This document shows positions 40,549-50,055 of a DNA stretch of 64,000 bases, piece by piece. The position numbers and the translations under genes are program-made. Numbering within the stretch: position 1 is the first letter of the stretch; each line of letters opens with the position of its first letter. Origin of the DNA: an uncultured Olsenella sp. (GTDB taxonomy: Bacteria; Actinomycetota; Coriobacteriia; Coriobacteriales; Atopobiaceae); the NCBI GenBank assembly GCA_900548775.1, contig URLM01000004.1, forward strand, positions 40,336 through 104,335. The letters are read 5' to 3'. The notes beneath the pieces are model-generated. The model had not been told where the DNA came from. It worked only from the letters and a program-made list of their open reading frames with translations, and did not search any database.

Positions 40549-41290
40549 TACCATCGACGGCGCCCGCAAGGAGGCCCAGGAGGCAGGAGGCCTGAGCGGT
40601 AACGTCAAGACGGCGGCAAGCGCCAAGGCCCCCAAGGACGAGCGCGGCACAAAGGCCGACAAGTCCTCAAAGGACGACGCCGAGAAGCGCGACCCCATGA
40701 CCACGAGGAGCTATCACAGCTCTGCTGCGGGTGCCAAGCCCAGCCGCGAGGCCGCGTCGACGGTTCGCACCGCATCCTCTGGCTCCACCCCCGGTATGGG
40801 AGGCGGCCTCTTTGGCGGCGGCGGGACTCCAGCCCAGAAGGAGGCGCGCAAGGAGGAGAAGCGCAAGCAGCGCGAGGAGGAGGACTTCCGTCAGCGCGGC
40901 TATGACCTCATCCTTCGCACCAATGAGGAGTACCGCAGGACCGATCGCACCTGGTGGATTCTCATTGGCGTGGGCTTTGGCATGACCATCGTCTCCCTCA
41001 TCCTCGTGTGGGCGTTCCCGGCCGACAGCACCAACTACCAGACCATCGTGGGCATCGCCTCGGTAGCGTCGCTGGTGCTGGCATACGGTCTTATCATCGG
41101 TGCATTTGTGTATGACTGGCGCGTGCGTCGCCCGGTTCGCAAGGCTGCCGAGCGCAAGGTCGCCGGCTACAGCGACAAGAAGCTCGCCGAGCTCTTCGAG
41201 GAGCAGCGCCGTCGCGAGAACGCCGCTGCGGCCGCCCGTCAGGCCGAGAAGGACGCTGCCAAGGAGCGGCGGGCAAACAAGAAGAAGTAG
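40535..41290 (+). CDS. Two-pass membrane protein with charged ends
   Basis: 251 residues. A long Lys/Ala/Ser-rich N-terminal region (1-90) and a Gly-rich patch (GMGGGLFGGGG) precede a charged coil (KEARKEEKRKQREEEDF), two membrane helices (WWILIGVGFGMTIVSLILVW and IVGIASVASLVLAYGLIIGA), and a basic coiled tail (ENAAAAARQAEKDAAKERRA). No family recognised. Coupled to purC by overlap. Confidence 0.75.
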   Translation: MSLRDTIDGARKEAQEAGGLSGNVKTAASAKAPKDERGTKADKSSKDDAEKRDPMTTRSYHSSAAGAKPSREAASTVRTASSGSTPGMGGGLFGGGGTPAQKEARKEEKRKQREEEDFRQRGYDLILRTNEEYRRTDRTWWILIGVGFGMTIVSLILVWAFPADSTNYQTIVGIASVASLVLAYGLIIGAFVYDWRVRRPVRKAAERKVAGYSDKKLAELFEEQRRRENAAAAARQAEKDAAKERRANKKK

Positions 41291-41342
41291 CCATCGTCTC
41301 GTGCCATGCGTTGGTTCTCGATGGTAAAATGTCTTCTCGCAT

Positions 41343-41418
41343 GCCCTCGTAGCTCAGGGGATAGAGCACAGGTTTCCTAAACCTGGTGTCGGCCGTTCGA
41401 ATCGGCCCGGGGGCACCA
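41343..41418 (+). tRNA. tRNA-Arg(CCT)
   Basis: GCCCTCG pairs with CGGGGGC; D arm TAGCTCAGGGGATAGAGCA; anticodon loop TTCCTAA (anticodon CCT); T arm GGCCGTTCGAATCGGCC; CCA encoded. Confidence 0.95.
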
Positions 41419-41540
41419 CGAAATTGTTGCAGGCCAGGCCCAGAGATGGGCTTGGCCTGTTTGCTTATGTGCGGCACGCTTGGTACTGGACCCTTGGGGA
41501 AGCGCGCCTGCAGGACATTGCCCATCGCCTGCGGGAATCG

Positions 41541-41696
41541 CCCCTCCGGCGAGATTTTGGCACCCGAGAGGCAGTTTCGTTCGCAATTGCTTCGATAGTG
41601 CGTCCTCCGGCGCCGTTTTCTCGCCGGAGGGCGCGTCTCGTACGTAATCCCGTCGAAAGCCCTTGCTTCGGCGTCAATTTCTCGCCGAAAGGAGCG
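41541..41696 (-). repeat. CTCCGGCGAG palindromic repeat cluster downstream of tRNA-Arg
   Basis: Contains CCTCCGGCG and CGCCGGAGG inverted blocks, TCTCGTACGTAA and CTTCGGCGTCAATTTCTCG. Read on the minus strand, it matches the cluster after tRNA-Leu (about 54040-54130) nearly block by block. Not coding. The rest of 41419-41795 shows nothing else. Confidence 0.65.
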
Positions 41697-41795
41697 TTTT
41701 AGCAGGAGGGCGAAGAAAACGATCGGCGCCGCGCGAGAGTTACACTCAAACCACCACCGAGCTGTTACCCCATAACCGCAGGCAAGGGGGGAACC

Positions 41796-43058
41796 ATGTT
41801 CAGTCCGTTCCGCGATGACCAGGGCAGGCCAAAGAGCATCGGAGAGGTGACGTGGGAAGACCTCGCTCAGCTCTCCGACCTCGATGAGGGCTTTGCGCTG
41901 GAGTTCAAGCAGACCTTTGGCCCAAGCGTGCGTAGGAAGATTCCCAAGATTGTGGCGTCGTTCTCGAACTCGCGTGGCGGCTGGCTGGTGATTGGCATTG
42001 CAGATGACTCCCGCGAGGTTGTGCCCGTCCCGCGGGGTACCGCAGACGTTAGCCAGGTGATAGGCGAGCTCTGTCGTCGTCACGTCTCGCCAGCTCCGCA
42101 CTTTGAGGTGCGCTTCTTGGTCGATCCGGCGGATGACAGCCGTGGCGTAATTCTCGTGCGTGTTGACGAGGGAGACTTTCCACCATACGTTGCTGACGGC
42201 ATCGTCGAGATACGCGAGGGCTCAACCTCTGGGCCGGCGGATGGTACTGCGCTGGTAGACCTCTATGACCGCGCCACAAGCCGTCGCATGGACGTTCGGC
42301 GCTTCTGCCGTCGTACGGTCTACTATCCCATGGCCGATGACGCGGCGGACCCCGTAGCCCTCTTTGACCTCTGCCTCTTTAGACTCGGCCCAGACGCCGA
42401 AGAGGTCAATTCTCGCTCAAGCATCAACGAAGGGGCCGCTACAATGCGCGCGGCCTTCGACTGCTACGGAATTGGCTGCCGCATCCAGCACGCGCACGAC
42501 AGCCTTGTGTTTAGAACTTCTCAGCGAGACGAGACGGTCGTTGCACATTCGGCAATCGAACTCTTCCCCAACGAGTCAATGAAGCTCTCGGTACCCGCGG
42601 TTATGGTAACGGGAGATGAGCGCGAGCAAGCCCTAAGGGCTCTTGCGGAGCGTACGCTCTTCTCGCCGCGTCCTGATGCTCGCCTGATGGACGCCACTGC
42701 CACGCTGCGTCGCGTGACGAGAATGGCATCACTCCTCGACCGCTATGTGCGTCTGCGCGGACTCTCCTGGCGGGAGTTCGCGGTGGCATACGAGCTCGAG
42801 CACATGGCTGGCGTAACGCTTTGGTCGGAGAACGAGACGTACCTCGGCTATGCTTCGCGGCGCGGTGCCCTCTACTGCGCAACCACAGACTGCATTTCTC
42901 GCGTTCGCTATCTTGATGATGGCGCACACGAGACGTTCCGTGCGCGTCAGTTTGCGGGCAGCCACTTCTTTGAGGCGTGCGGCCTGCCACTGGGTTCACC
43001 TGATCCCGATGACGTGGAGCTGGTGAACGCGCTGCTCAGCACCAGCGGTGAACGGTAG
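41796..43058 (+). CDS. AlbA_2 (Schlafen-type) domain protein, chromosomal
   Basis: 420 residues. The N-terminal AlbA_2 domain: FALEFKQTFGPSVRRKIPKI, ASFSNSRGGWLVIGIADD, VILVRVDEGDFPPYVADG. The C-terminal ~270 residues match no domain I can name; there is no HATPase-like segment, unlike the element-borne protein at 8951. GGGGG precedes the ATG. AlbA_2 proteins often regulate or bind nucleic acid. A 23-bp repeat array follows the gene. Confidence 0.75.
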   Translation: MFSPFRDDQGRPKSIGEVTWEDLAQLSDLDEGFALEFKQTFGPSVRRKIPKIVASFSNSRGGWLVIGIADDSREVVPVPRGTADVSQVIGELCRRHVSPAPHFEVRFLVDPADDSRGVILVRVDEGDFPPYVADGIVEIREGSTSGPADGTALVDLYDRATSRRMDVRRFCRRTVYYPMADDAADPVALFDLCLFRLGPDAEEVNSRSSINEGAATMRAAFDCYGIGCRIQHAHDSLVFRTSQRDETVVAHSAIELFPNESMKLSVPAVMVTGDEREQALRALAERTLFSPRPDARLMDATATLRRVTRMASLLDRYVRLRGLSWREFAVAYELEHMAGVTLWSENETYLGYASRRGALYCATTDCISRVRYLDDGAHETFRARQFAGSHFFEACGLPLGSPDPDDVELVNALLSTSGER

Positions 43059-43133
43059 GGGAGAGGTCCAGGACGACGTTGCCCTCGGCATTGTCTCGCA
43101 GCTGCCTCGAGCGGTGCAGCGTCGAACGTATGT

Positions 43134-43225
43134 ACCTTACAACTGTGGAGCAACAAACCTTGCAATTATGGAGCTTATCACCTTGCAATCTAGGAAAGAA
43201 CTACCTTGCAGATCCTAGGGGGCGC
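43134..43225. repeat. Four-unit 23-bp tandem repeat (ACCTTGCA)
   Basis: ACCTTACA or ACCTTGCA starts at 43134, 43157, 43180 and 43203, an exact 23-base period; the second half of each unit is more variable (TGTGGAGC, TATGGAGC, CTAGGAAA, CCTAGGGG). It resembles the operator arrays found in front of AlbA_2 or AAA genes, but no gene reads away from it. It may be the remnant of a lost gene's control region. Confidence 0.65.
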
Positions 43226-43261
43226 GGGTCTGCCTTACTTGTCGGATAACTGACCGAGCGA

Positions 43262-43337
43262 GAATTACGCACGGCTGGGGTTCGGCGCTGCGGAATGCTG
43301 GGCTTTTGCTCCTCTCGTCCCCCGTCGTGCGTAATTC
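43262..43337. repeat. 75-bp palindromic dispersed repeat, copy 2
   Basis: Starts GAATTACGCACGG and ends CGTGCGTAATTC with a central GCTGGGCTTTT block; matches copy 1 at 32853 at the ends and more loosely in the centre. Confidence 0.7.
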
Positions 43338-43415
43338 CCTGCTCTTGGATGGTCCGGCGACGAATCGCTGTTCGGTTTGTAGTCGAAGAAGTATTCCTCG
43401 AGGGCGTTGCCAAAC

Positions 43416-43446
43416 GAGCCCCCGGCCTGCAGCAGACCGGGGGCTC
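43416..43446 (-). terminator. Terminator after pknB
   Basis: GAGCCCCCGG pairs with CCGGGGGCTC; the minus-strand side is followed by GTTTGG. It closes the wall-growth operon. Confidence 0.65.
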
Positions 43447-43470
43447 TCTTGTCGAACTCTCTGGTAACGC

Positions 43471-45477
43471 CTAGTTGCCGTTGTTCGTCGCGCCGCCGTT
43501 GCCGCCGCCCGAGTTGTTGCCATTCTGGGTGCTACCACCCTCGTTGTTCGTCGTTCCGCCGTTGCTGCTCGAGCCAGAACCGCTGGAGACCACGATGGTG
43601 ATGGTCGACCCAGAAGTCGCGGAGGTTGCGGACTGCGAGATGACCTTGCCCTTCGCGACGGAGCTACTCTGCTCGGTGGTCACCGATACGCCAAACCCAG
43701 CATTCTTGAGTGCCGCCTCGGCAGAGGCCTCGTCGTAACCCACGACGTTGGGAACCGAGACGGAAGCCGGTCCGGTCGAGACGGTGATGGTAACGGTGCT
43801 GCCCTTGTCAGCGCTCGTGCCTGCGGAGGGGTTGGTGCTGATGACGTAGCCCTTCTCGACGGTGGACGAGGAGGACTGGGTCACGCTTACCTCGAAGCCC
43901 TCGCTCTTGAGCGAGCTGGTGGCGCTGGACTGGGAATCGCCCACGACGTTGGGTACGGAGACCTGCTCGGCGCCCTGCGACAGGTGATAGGTGATGGTGT
44001 CGCCGGCCTTGGCGCTCGTGTCCGCTGCCGGCTCCTGCTCGGCAACATGGCCAACCTCGACGTCTGCGTTGTAGACCGAATCGCCTGCCTGGCCCTTGAG
44101 CCCGTACTTGTTGAGAAGGTCCTGCGCCTCGGACGGCGTGCAGTTGGTGAGGTCGGGTACCGTGACCGATGCCGCCGGCTCCTCGCCCTTCGAGACCACG
44201 ATGTCGATCTTCGACCCCTCGGTCGCCGTTCGGCCGGCACCTGGTGTTTGCTCGATGATCTTGCCCTCGTCGACGGTAGAGGAGTACTGCTCGGTCACAT
44301 TGCCAATGTCAAAGCCATGGCCGTCGGAGACAAGCATCTCCTTTGCCTCGTCCTGGGTGAGGCCGAGGAGGTTGGGCACCGAGTACGCCTTTGACCCGGA
44401 GCCGAGCACGCTCACGACGAGGAACGCCACGAGCGCGATGCCGGCGATGGCGCCAATGATGGCGAGCACCCGGTTGCGCTTCTGCTTCTTCTGCCGCTCC
44501 TCCTCTTCCTGGGCCGCCTGCTCGGTGGCGGACTGGGGGCGCATCCTGCCTGTGGCCTGCATGCGGGGCATGCTCTGGGTCGTGTTGCCCACGCCGCGCG
44601 CCGCAAGGGGAGTGGTTGGCGTCGCGGGAAGCATGGCCGTGGCGTTGTTGACCGCCTGCATGCGACCGGCGAGGTAGTCGTGAAGCGTGCGGTAGAGCTC
44701 GTCGGCCGTCTGGAAGCGGTCCTTGGGATCCTTCTGCATGCACTTGAGGATGATTGCCTCGAGCTGCGGGTCAACGTTGGGGTTGATCTGGCTGGGGGGC
44801 ACGGGCTGCTCCGTGACCTGCTTCATGGCGACGGTCACGGCATTCTCGCCGTCGAACGGAACGCGGCCGGTGGCGGCCTCGTACATCACGATGCCGAGGG
44901 AGTAGAGGTCGGTGGTGGGGCCGAGGGGCTTGCCCTGTGTCTGCTCGGGCGAGACGTAGTGCGCGGTGCCAAGCACGGAGTTGTCGGTGGTGAGGTGGCT
45001 GTTCTTGGCGCGTGCGATGCCAAAGTCCATCACCTTTATGTTGCCGTCCGGCTGCACCATGATGTTCTGCGGCTTGATGTCGCGGTGGATGATGTCATGG
45101 TTGTGGGCGACGGAGAGCGCCTGCGCAATCTGCGAGCCGATCTGCGCGACCTTCTTGCAGTCGAGGGCGCCGTGCTTGCGGATGCCGCTCTTGAGGTCGG
45201 TCCCGCGCAGGTACTCCATGATGATGTAGTAGGTGTCGCCGTCCTTGCCCCAGTCGTAGACCGAGACGATGTAGGGGCTGTTGAGGGCAGCCGCCGCCTG
45301 CGCCTCCTGCTTGAAGCGCGCTGCGAAGGACGGGTCGGTCGCATACTGGGGCAGCATCGTCTTGATGGCGACGGTCCTCCCCAGGACCTGATCCATGCCA
45401 CGGTAGACCGTGGCCATGCCTCCCGTTCCCACCTTGTCGAGGACCTGGTACCTTCCACCAAGGACCCTGTCTGCCAT
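43471..45477 (-). CDS. pknB: Ser/Thr protein kinase with PASTA domains
   Basis: 668 residues. The kinase domain has the glycine loop KVGTGGMATVY, VAIK (Lys about 40), HRDIKPQNIM and DFGIA. One membrane helix (VLAIIGAIAGIALVAFLVVS, about 335-357) is followed by four PASTA repeats (each starting SVPN/TVPD) and a Gly/Asn-rich tail. PknB senses muropeptides outside the cell and controls growth and division. It is the last gene of the operon, after the SEDS-PBP fusion, with a 115-base gap. Confidence 0.95.
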   Translation of the reverse strand: MADRVLGGRYQVLDKVGTGGMATVYRGMDQVLGRTVAIKTMLPQYATDPSFAARFKQEAQAAAALNSPYIVSVYDWGKDGDTYYIIMEYLRGTDLKSGIRKHGALDCKKVAQIGSQIAQALSVAHNHDIIHRDIKPQNIMVQPDGNIKVMDFGIARAKNSHLTTDNSVLGTAHYVSPEQTQGKPLGPTTDLYSLGIVMYEAATGRVPFDGENAVTVAMKQVTEQPVPPSQINPNVDPQLEAIILKCMQKDPKDRFQTADELYRTLHDYLAGRMQAVNNATAMLPATPTTPLAARGVGNTTQSMPRMQATGRMRPQSATEQAAQEEEERQKKQKRNRVLAIIGAIAGIALVAFLVVSVLGSGSKAYSVPNLLGLTQDEAKEMLVSDGHGFDIGNVTEQYSSTVDEGKIIEQTPGAGRTATEGSKIDIVVSKGEEPAASVTVPDLTNCTPSEAQDLLNKYGLKGQAGDSVYNADVEVGHVAEQEPAADTSAKAGDTITYHLSQGAEQVSVPNVVGDSQSSATSSLKSEGFEVSVTQSSSSTVEKGYVISTNPSAGTSADKGSTVTITVSTGPASVSVPNVVGYDEASAEAALKNAGFGVSVTTEQSSSVAKGKVISQSATSATSGSTITIVVSSGSGSSSNGGTTNNEGGSTQNGNNSGGGNGGATNNGN

Positions 45478-45592
45478 CTGCCTCTCCTATCACCCAAGCG
45501 GCAACACCGCGTCTTATGTCTACGTTTGAAGTGCTCGGCGGTTCGTGATCGTTACAAACAACTCGTGACGTGCGAAGGTCGTGCCTCCCTCA

Positions 45593-48469
45593 TCAGCTTG
45601 CGCCTAGCGCCTGGATGTTGAGGCAGCTCGCAAGGACCTGCCCCGCCACCCCGGCGGCATACCCCTCGACGTCGGTGCCATCTGCTCCCTCGATGACGAC
45701 CGAGATGATGAGCGTGGGGTTGTCGTACGGCGCAAAGCCGATGAAGAACGAGTTGATCTTGCCGTCCTCGATCTGGGCGGTGCCGGTCTTGCCGGCGACC
45801 TGGACGCCCTGGACCTTGGCCCTTCTGCCGGTGCCGTGGTCAACGACGCCGAGCATGGCCTCCTTTACCTTGGAGGCGGTGTCGGCCGATATGGCCTGGC
45901 CAAGGGACTTGGGCTGTGTCGTGGAGATCACCGCCCCCTCTGGCGAGAGCACGTGATCGACCACGTAGGGGTTCATGACCACGCCACCGTTGGCGACCGC
46001 CTGGGCAACCATGGCGTTCTGCATCACGGTCACCTGCGGGCCAGCGGGACTGGGGTGCTGGCCGACGGGCTGCCCGCAAGCCGCCCAGGCAGTCTCCCAT
46101 TCGGTCATCTCGGACGGTTCTGGCATGAGCGACGCCAGGGTCTTGAAGTCCTGGCCAACGTTGGTACCGTAGCCAAAGGCGTCGGCGTACTTCACGAGGT
46201 TCGACGCGCCAACCTGCACGCCAACCTGCCCGAAGACCGTGTTGGACGAGAGGGCGAAGGCCTCCTTGAGCGTTGGGGTGCCATAGTCGTTGTAGCCGTA
46301 GTTGCTCACCTCGGCCCCACCGATGGTAAGCGCCGGCTCGGCGTCATAGACGGTGTCGAGCGTGGTGGTGCCGGTGTCGAGCGCCGCGGACAGCGTGACC
46401 GCCTTGAAGGTCGAGCCCGGCGAGTAGAGCGCCTGCGTGGTGCGATCAAGCAGCTGCGAGCCCGAGCCGCCCGAGCTCATGATGCTGTCCAGCTGGTCGT
46501 TCGAGTACGTGGGGGCGCTCGCCTTGGCGAGAACCGCGCCCGTGGAGGGGTCGAGCACAACCACTGCGCCGGTATAGCCCTCGAGTGCGGACTCGGCGGC
46601 GCGCTGCATCTGGGAGTTGATGGTGAGTGCCACGGTGTTGCCGGGCTCCTCAACCCCCGCAAGCGAGTAGAGCGCGCTCCTCCAGTCGGAGTAGTTGTGG
46701 CTGCCCGTGAGCGTATCGTTCATCGTCGACTCGATGCCCGAGGTGCCGTAGCGCGTGGAGATGTAGCCCACGGTGTGCGAGGCGAGCGAGCCCTGCGGAT
46801 AGGAGCGCAGGTAGGTGCCATCCTCCTGGCGCAGGCTCTCCGCCAGCGTCACGCCATCGGAGGTGATGATGGCGCCTCGCTGGACGTAGGCGCTCTTGGC
46901 GATGGTGTGGTTGTTGGACGACATGGTCTGGATGGTCGCGGCGTCGATGACCTGCAGGTAGGTAAGGTTGGCGATGAGGGCCGCAAAGAGCACGGCGAAC
47001 GACGTGATGAGGGCGGTAAGACGCTTGCCCAGGGCCACGCGGCCAAGGATGCCGGACTCCTCGCCCTGAAGCTCAAAGCGCGCGCGTGCATGAGATCCGT
47101 GCACGAAGGCGGAGGCCTGGGCACCCAGGAGCGAGACGCGACCGTTGTTGCCTCCGCCTGTGCTGGCCACAAGCTGGGCTTCTCGTCCGGTGCCCTCGTC
47201 GCCCGCACGCAGGAGCAGGCCCACGATGATGAAGCTCGAGAGCAACGAGCTGCCTCCCTGGCTCATGAAGGGGAGCGTGACGCCCGTGAGGGGCAGCAGC
47301 TTGGTGACGCCGGCGATGATGAGGAACGCCTGGAAGCCGATGACCGTGGTGAGACCCACTGCGGCAAAGGCGGAGGAGTCTGACTTGGCTCGCGCCGCGG
47401 TCGCAAAGCCGCGCACGCAGAAGAGCATGTAGAGGATGATGACGGCGCTGGCGCCCAGAAGGCCCATCTCCTCGGCGATGGCAGAGAAGAGAAAGTCGCT
47501 CTCGACAAAGGGGATGAGGGTTGGCAGGCCCTTGCCGATGCCGGTCCCCACCAGGTCGCCATCGGCGATCGAGTAGAGGGACTGCACGATCTGGTAGCCG
47601 CTGTTCTGGGCGTCTGCCCAGGGGTGGAGCCAGATGTCCACGCGAACCTTGACGTGGGAGAAGAGGTTGTAGCAGAGGAAGAACCCTATGACCAGGAGGC
47701 CGATGGCGATGAAGACGTAGCTCCAGCGACCGGTCGCCACGTAGAGCATGATCACGAAGTACATGAAGAAGAGAAGGGCGCTACCTAGGTCTCGCTCGAA
47801 CACGACGATGAGAAGGCTGATGCCCCACATGATGAAGAGGGGGAGGAGCATGCGGAAGCGCGGGATGCGGAAGGGACCCACGCGGTGCGCGGTGACGGAG
47901 AGCGCCTCTCGGTTTGATGCCAAGTAGAAGGCGAGGAAGAGGACGATCAGAATCTTCGCCAGCTCGCCCGGCTGGAACGAGAACCCGCCAAAGGTGAGCC
48001 AGAGCTTGCTGCCGTTCTTCTCGGTGCCTATGACCATGGGGATGAGGAGCAAAATCACGCCCACGATACCCAACGTGTACTTGAACTCGGCGAGGTTGTC
48101 GAGGTTGCGCACAAAGAAGAGGGTCGCAATCATGGCGGCGACCGAGACAAAGAGCCACATGACCTGGTTCTCTGCCAGATTGGGGGCGAGACGCGTGACA
48201 AAGGCGATGCCAATGCCGGAGAGAAGGAAGACCACCGGCAAGATCACGGGGTCGGCGTCTGGCGCAAGGATGCGGACGGCCACGTGGGCGGCCGCGAACG
48301 CAACAAAGAGACCGACGGGAACGGCAAGCGTGCCCAGGGAGAGGGCGACGTTGTCGTTGACGACGTAGAGGGCGTAGAGCAGTACCACTGGCACGGCTGC
48401 CAGGCAGAGGAAGAGCAGCTCCATGTTCCTGCGGTTGCTACTGCGGATTTCCGCACTTGCCACGGTCAC
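45593..48469 (-). CDS. SEDS glycosyltransferase fused to class B PBP (RodA/FtsW-PbpA)
   Basis: 958 residues in one frame. Residues 1-420 form the multi-pass SEDS polymerase (GTEKNGSKLWL, FERDLGSALLFF, VDIWLHPWADAQNSGYQ, PFVESDFLFSAIAEEMG). After a ~55-residue linker comes a new membrane anchor (ALITSFAVLFAALIANLTYL, 486-505) and a class B transpeptidase with SPGSTFK (Ser 686), SSN (741) and KTG (894). In most Actinobacteria rodA and pbpA are separate adjacent genes of this operon; here polymerase and cross-linker are one chain. GTG start overlaps the phosphatase stop (GTGA). Confidence 0.92.
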   Translation of the reverse strand: MTVASAEIRSSNRRNMELLFLCLAAVPVVLLYALYVVNDNVALSLGTLAVPVGLFVAFAAAHVAVRILAPDADPVILPVVFLLSGIGIAFVTRLAPNLAENQVMWLFVSVAAMIATLFFVRNLDNLAEFKYTLGIVGVILLLIPMVIGTEKNGSKLWLTFGGFSFQPGELAKILIVLFLAFYLASNREALSVTAHRVGPFRIPRFRMLLPLFIMWGISLLIVVFERDLGSALLFFMYFVIMLYVATGRWSYVFIAIGLLVIGFFLCYNLFSHVKVRVDIWLHPWADAQNSGYQIVQSLYSIADGDLVGTGIGKGLPTLIPFVESDFLFSAIAEEMGLLGASAVIILYMLFCVRGFATAARAKSDSSAFAAVGLTTVIGFQAFLIIAGVTKLLPLTGVTLPFMSQGGSSLLSSFIIVGLLLRAGDEGTGREAQLVASTGGGNNGRVSLLGAQASAFVHGSHARARFELQGEESGILGRVALGKRLTALITSFAVLFAALIANLTYLQVIDAATIQTMSSNNHTIAKSAYVQRGAIITSDGVTLAESLRQEDGTYLRSYPQGSLASHTVGYISTRYGTSGIESTMNDTLTGSHNYSDWRSALYSLAGVEEPGNTVALTINSQMQRAAESALEGYTGAVVVLDPSTGAVLAKASAPTYSNDQLDSIMSSGGSGSQLLDRTTQALYSPGSTFKAVTLSAALDTGTTTLDTVYDAEPALTIGGAEVSNYGYNDYGTPTLKEAFALSSNTVFGQVGVQVGASNLVKYADAFGYGTNVGQDFKTLASLMPEPSEMTEWETAWAACGQPVGQHPSPAGPQVTVMQNAMVAQAVANGGVVMNPYVVDHVLSPEGAVISTTQPKSLGQAISADTASKVKEAMLGVVDHGTGRRAKVQGVQVAGKTGTAQIEDGKINSFFIGFAPYDNPTLIISVVIEGADGTDVEGYAAGVAGQVLASCLNIQALGAS

Positions 48470-50055
48470 TCACCTCCGTTTGTCTGCGTCGTGTCATCTG
48501 CTGCGTTACCGCCATCTGTAGCGTCGCCGTTCGTGGAGTCCTCGCCGGCCTCGCCTGTCTGGGCGTCGTCTGGCGCAACCTCCCCGTTGGGATTGCCCTC
48601 GGCGGCGACCTCCGCAGCCTTCTCGGCGGCCTTTGTCTTCTCGGCGTCAATCTGCGAGCGATACGACTCGACGGTAGAGAGGGCCTCCTGCTCGCTGTTG
48701 ACGTGGATGCCACCATTTTGGAGCTGGGAGGCAACGTTCGTGGGAAGGTCGCTCACCTCGATGGCGGTAGTCTGGACGAGGCTGGAGAGCGAGATGCCCA
48801 GGATGTCGCCGTCTATACCCTGGTAGATGCCTACGGTGTCCCCATCGACGCCCAGGTACCACTCGTTCTTCGCAAAGAGGAGGATGCCTCCGAACACCAC
48901 GACGGCAACAAGCAGCATGGCAGCAACAATACGGAGCGCAAAGCCCACGGAGCGCTTGCGGGCGGCATTGGCGACGCCGTCATTCAGGATGTCGACGACA
49001 ATGACGGTCACGTTGTCCGCGCCGCCTGCGGTGAGGGCGGCGGAGACCAGGTTGTCTGCGGCTTGCTGCGGGGTGGCGCTCGACACGGCAAGGGATTCGA
49101 TCTCGCTGTCGGGCACCATGCTCGAGAGGCCGTCCGAGCAGAGAATCACACGGTCCCCGTTGGCGACCTCGATTGAGAAGTGGTCTGCGTACATGTCTGG
49201 GTCGGAGCCCAGGGCTCGGGTGATGATGGAGCGCGAGGGGTGCACGCGAGCCTCGTCTGCGGTTATCTGGCCAGCGTCGACAAGCTCCTCCACGTAGGAG
49301 TGGTCGCGCGTCACGCGCACCAGGGTGCCTGCGTGCAGCAGGTAGATGCGAGAATCGCCCACGTGGGCGATGGCCATGCGGTTTCCGTCTATGAGGGCGG
49401 CAGACGCGGTGCAGCCCATGCCGGGCTTGCCGCGTCCCTCCTCGGCACCCTTGATGACGGCGAGGTTGGCCGCCTCGATGGCGGCGCCGAGAAGGGTGTC
49501 GTCTGCCGTGGCAGGGGCCTTCTCGCCAATGGTCTCGACGGCAATCGAGCTTGCGACCTCGCCGGCAGCGTGGCCGCCCATGCCGTCACACACCGCGAAG
49601 CAGGGCGTGCGGATGAGGAACGAATCCTCGTTGTGGCTTCGGACGAGGCCCACGTCGGAGCGGGCGCCCCAGGCGATGAAGGCGTTCTTGCCGCAGGTGG
49701 CGTCTGCGCCGGCGCGGCCCTCGACGGGGATTGTCGCGCGGCCGGGGGCGTTGACGGGCTCTTGTGGCTGGGTGTCCTCCGGGCCGGCGGACTCTCTGCG
49801 CTGGTCGTTTGTCACGGATGGTGCAGGTGCGGGGGGCACGGACGGCACAGGCTCATCAATGGCCGCGTGCTTGGGCGACTCGGCAGGAGCGTTCTCCGGT
49901 TGGCTCGTGGCCGCATGCCTGGGCTTCTCACCGGACATGTGCTTGGGCGCTTCCGTGGCAGCGTACTTGCCTGCCTGTTCCGCGCGAGCTGCGTCCGGCA
50001 CTGCCTCCTCGAGCGGCGCGTCCTCGGGCTTCATCTGTTGGTCCTCTGCTGCCAT
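48466..50055 (-). CDS. pstP: PP2C-family Ser/Thr phosphatase with long disordered N-terminus
   Basis: 529 residues from ATG 50055 (TAATG overlap with fhaB); a longer frame to 50343 lies over fhaB. The first ~120 residues are Pro/Ala/Glu-rich and contain repeated KHAA/KHMS/RHAA motifs. The PP2C domain has GARSDVGLVRSHNEDS, VCDGMGGHAAGEVAS and LCSDGLSSMV, metal-binding Asp residues. A membrane helix (RIVAAMLLVAVVVFGGILLF) precedes an extracellular domain and an acidic tail. It reverses the kinases' phosphorylation. Confidence 0.92.
   Translation of the reverse strand: MAAEDQQMKPEDAPLEEAVPDAARAEQAGKYAATEAPKHMSGEKPRHAATSQPENAPAESPKHAAIDEPVPSVPPAPAPSVTNDQRRESAGPEDTQPQEPVNAPGRATIPVEGRAGADATCGKNAFIAWGARSDVGLVRSHNEDSFLIRTPCFAVCDGMGGHAAGEVASSIAVETIGEKAPATADDTLLGAAIEAANLAVIKGAEEGRGKPGMGCTASAALIDGNRMAIAHVGDSRIYLLHAGTLVRVTRDHSYVEELVDAGQITADEARVHPSRSIITRALGSDPDMYADHFSIEVANGDRVILCSDGLSSMVPDSEIESLAVSSATPQQAADNLVSAALTAGGADNVTVIVVDILNDGVANAARKRSVGFALRIVAAMLLVAVVVFGGILLFAKNEWYLGVDGDTVGIYQGIDGDILGISLSSLVQTTAIEVSDLPTNVASQLQNGGIHVNSEQEALSTVESYRSQIDAEKTKAAEKAAEVAAEGNPNGEVAPDDAQTGEAGEDSTNGDATDGGNAADDTTQTNGGE

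Noticed and set aside
41094..42101. 335-residue minus-strand protein
   Set aside because: Crosses tRNA-Arg, the repeat cluster and the AlbA_2 start; Arg-rich shadow composition.
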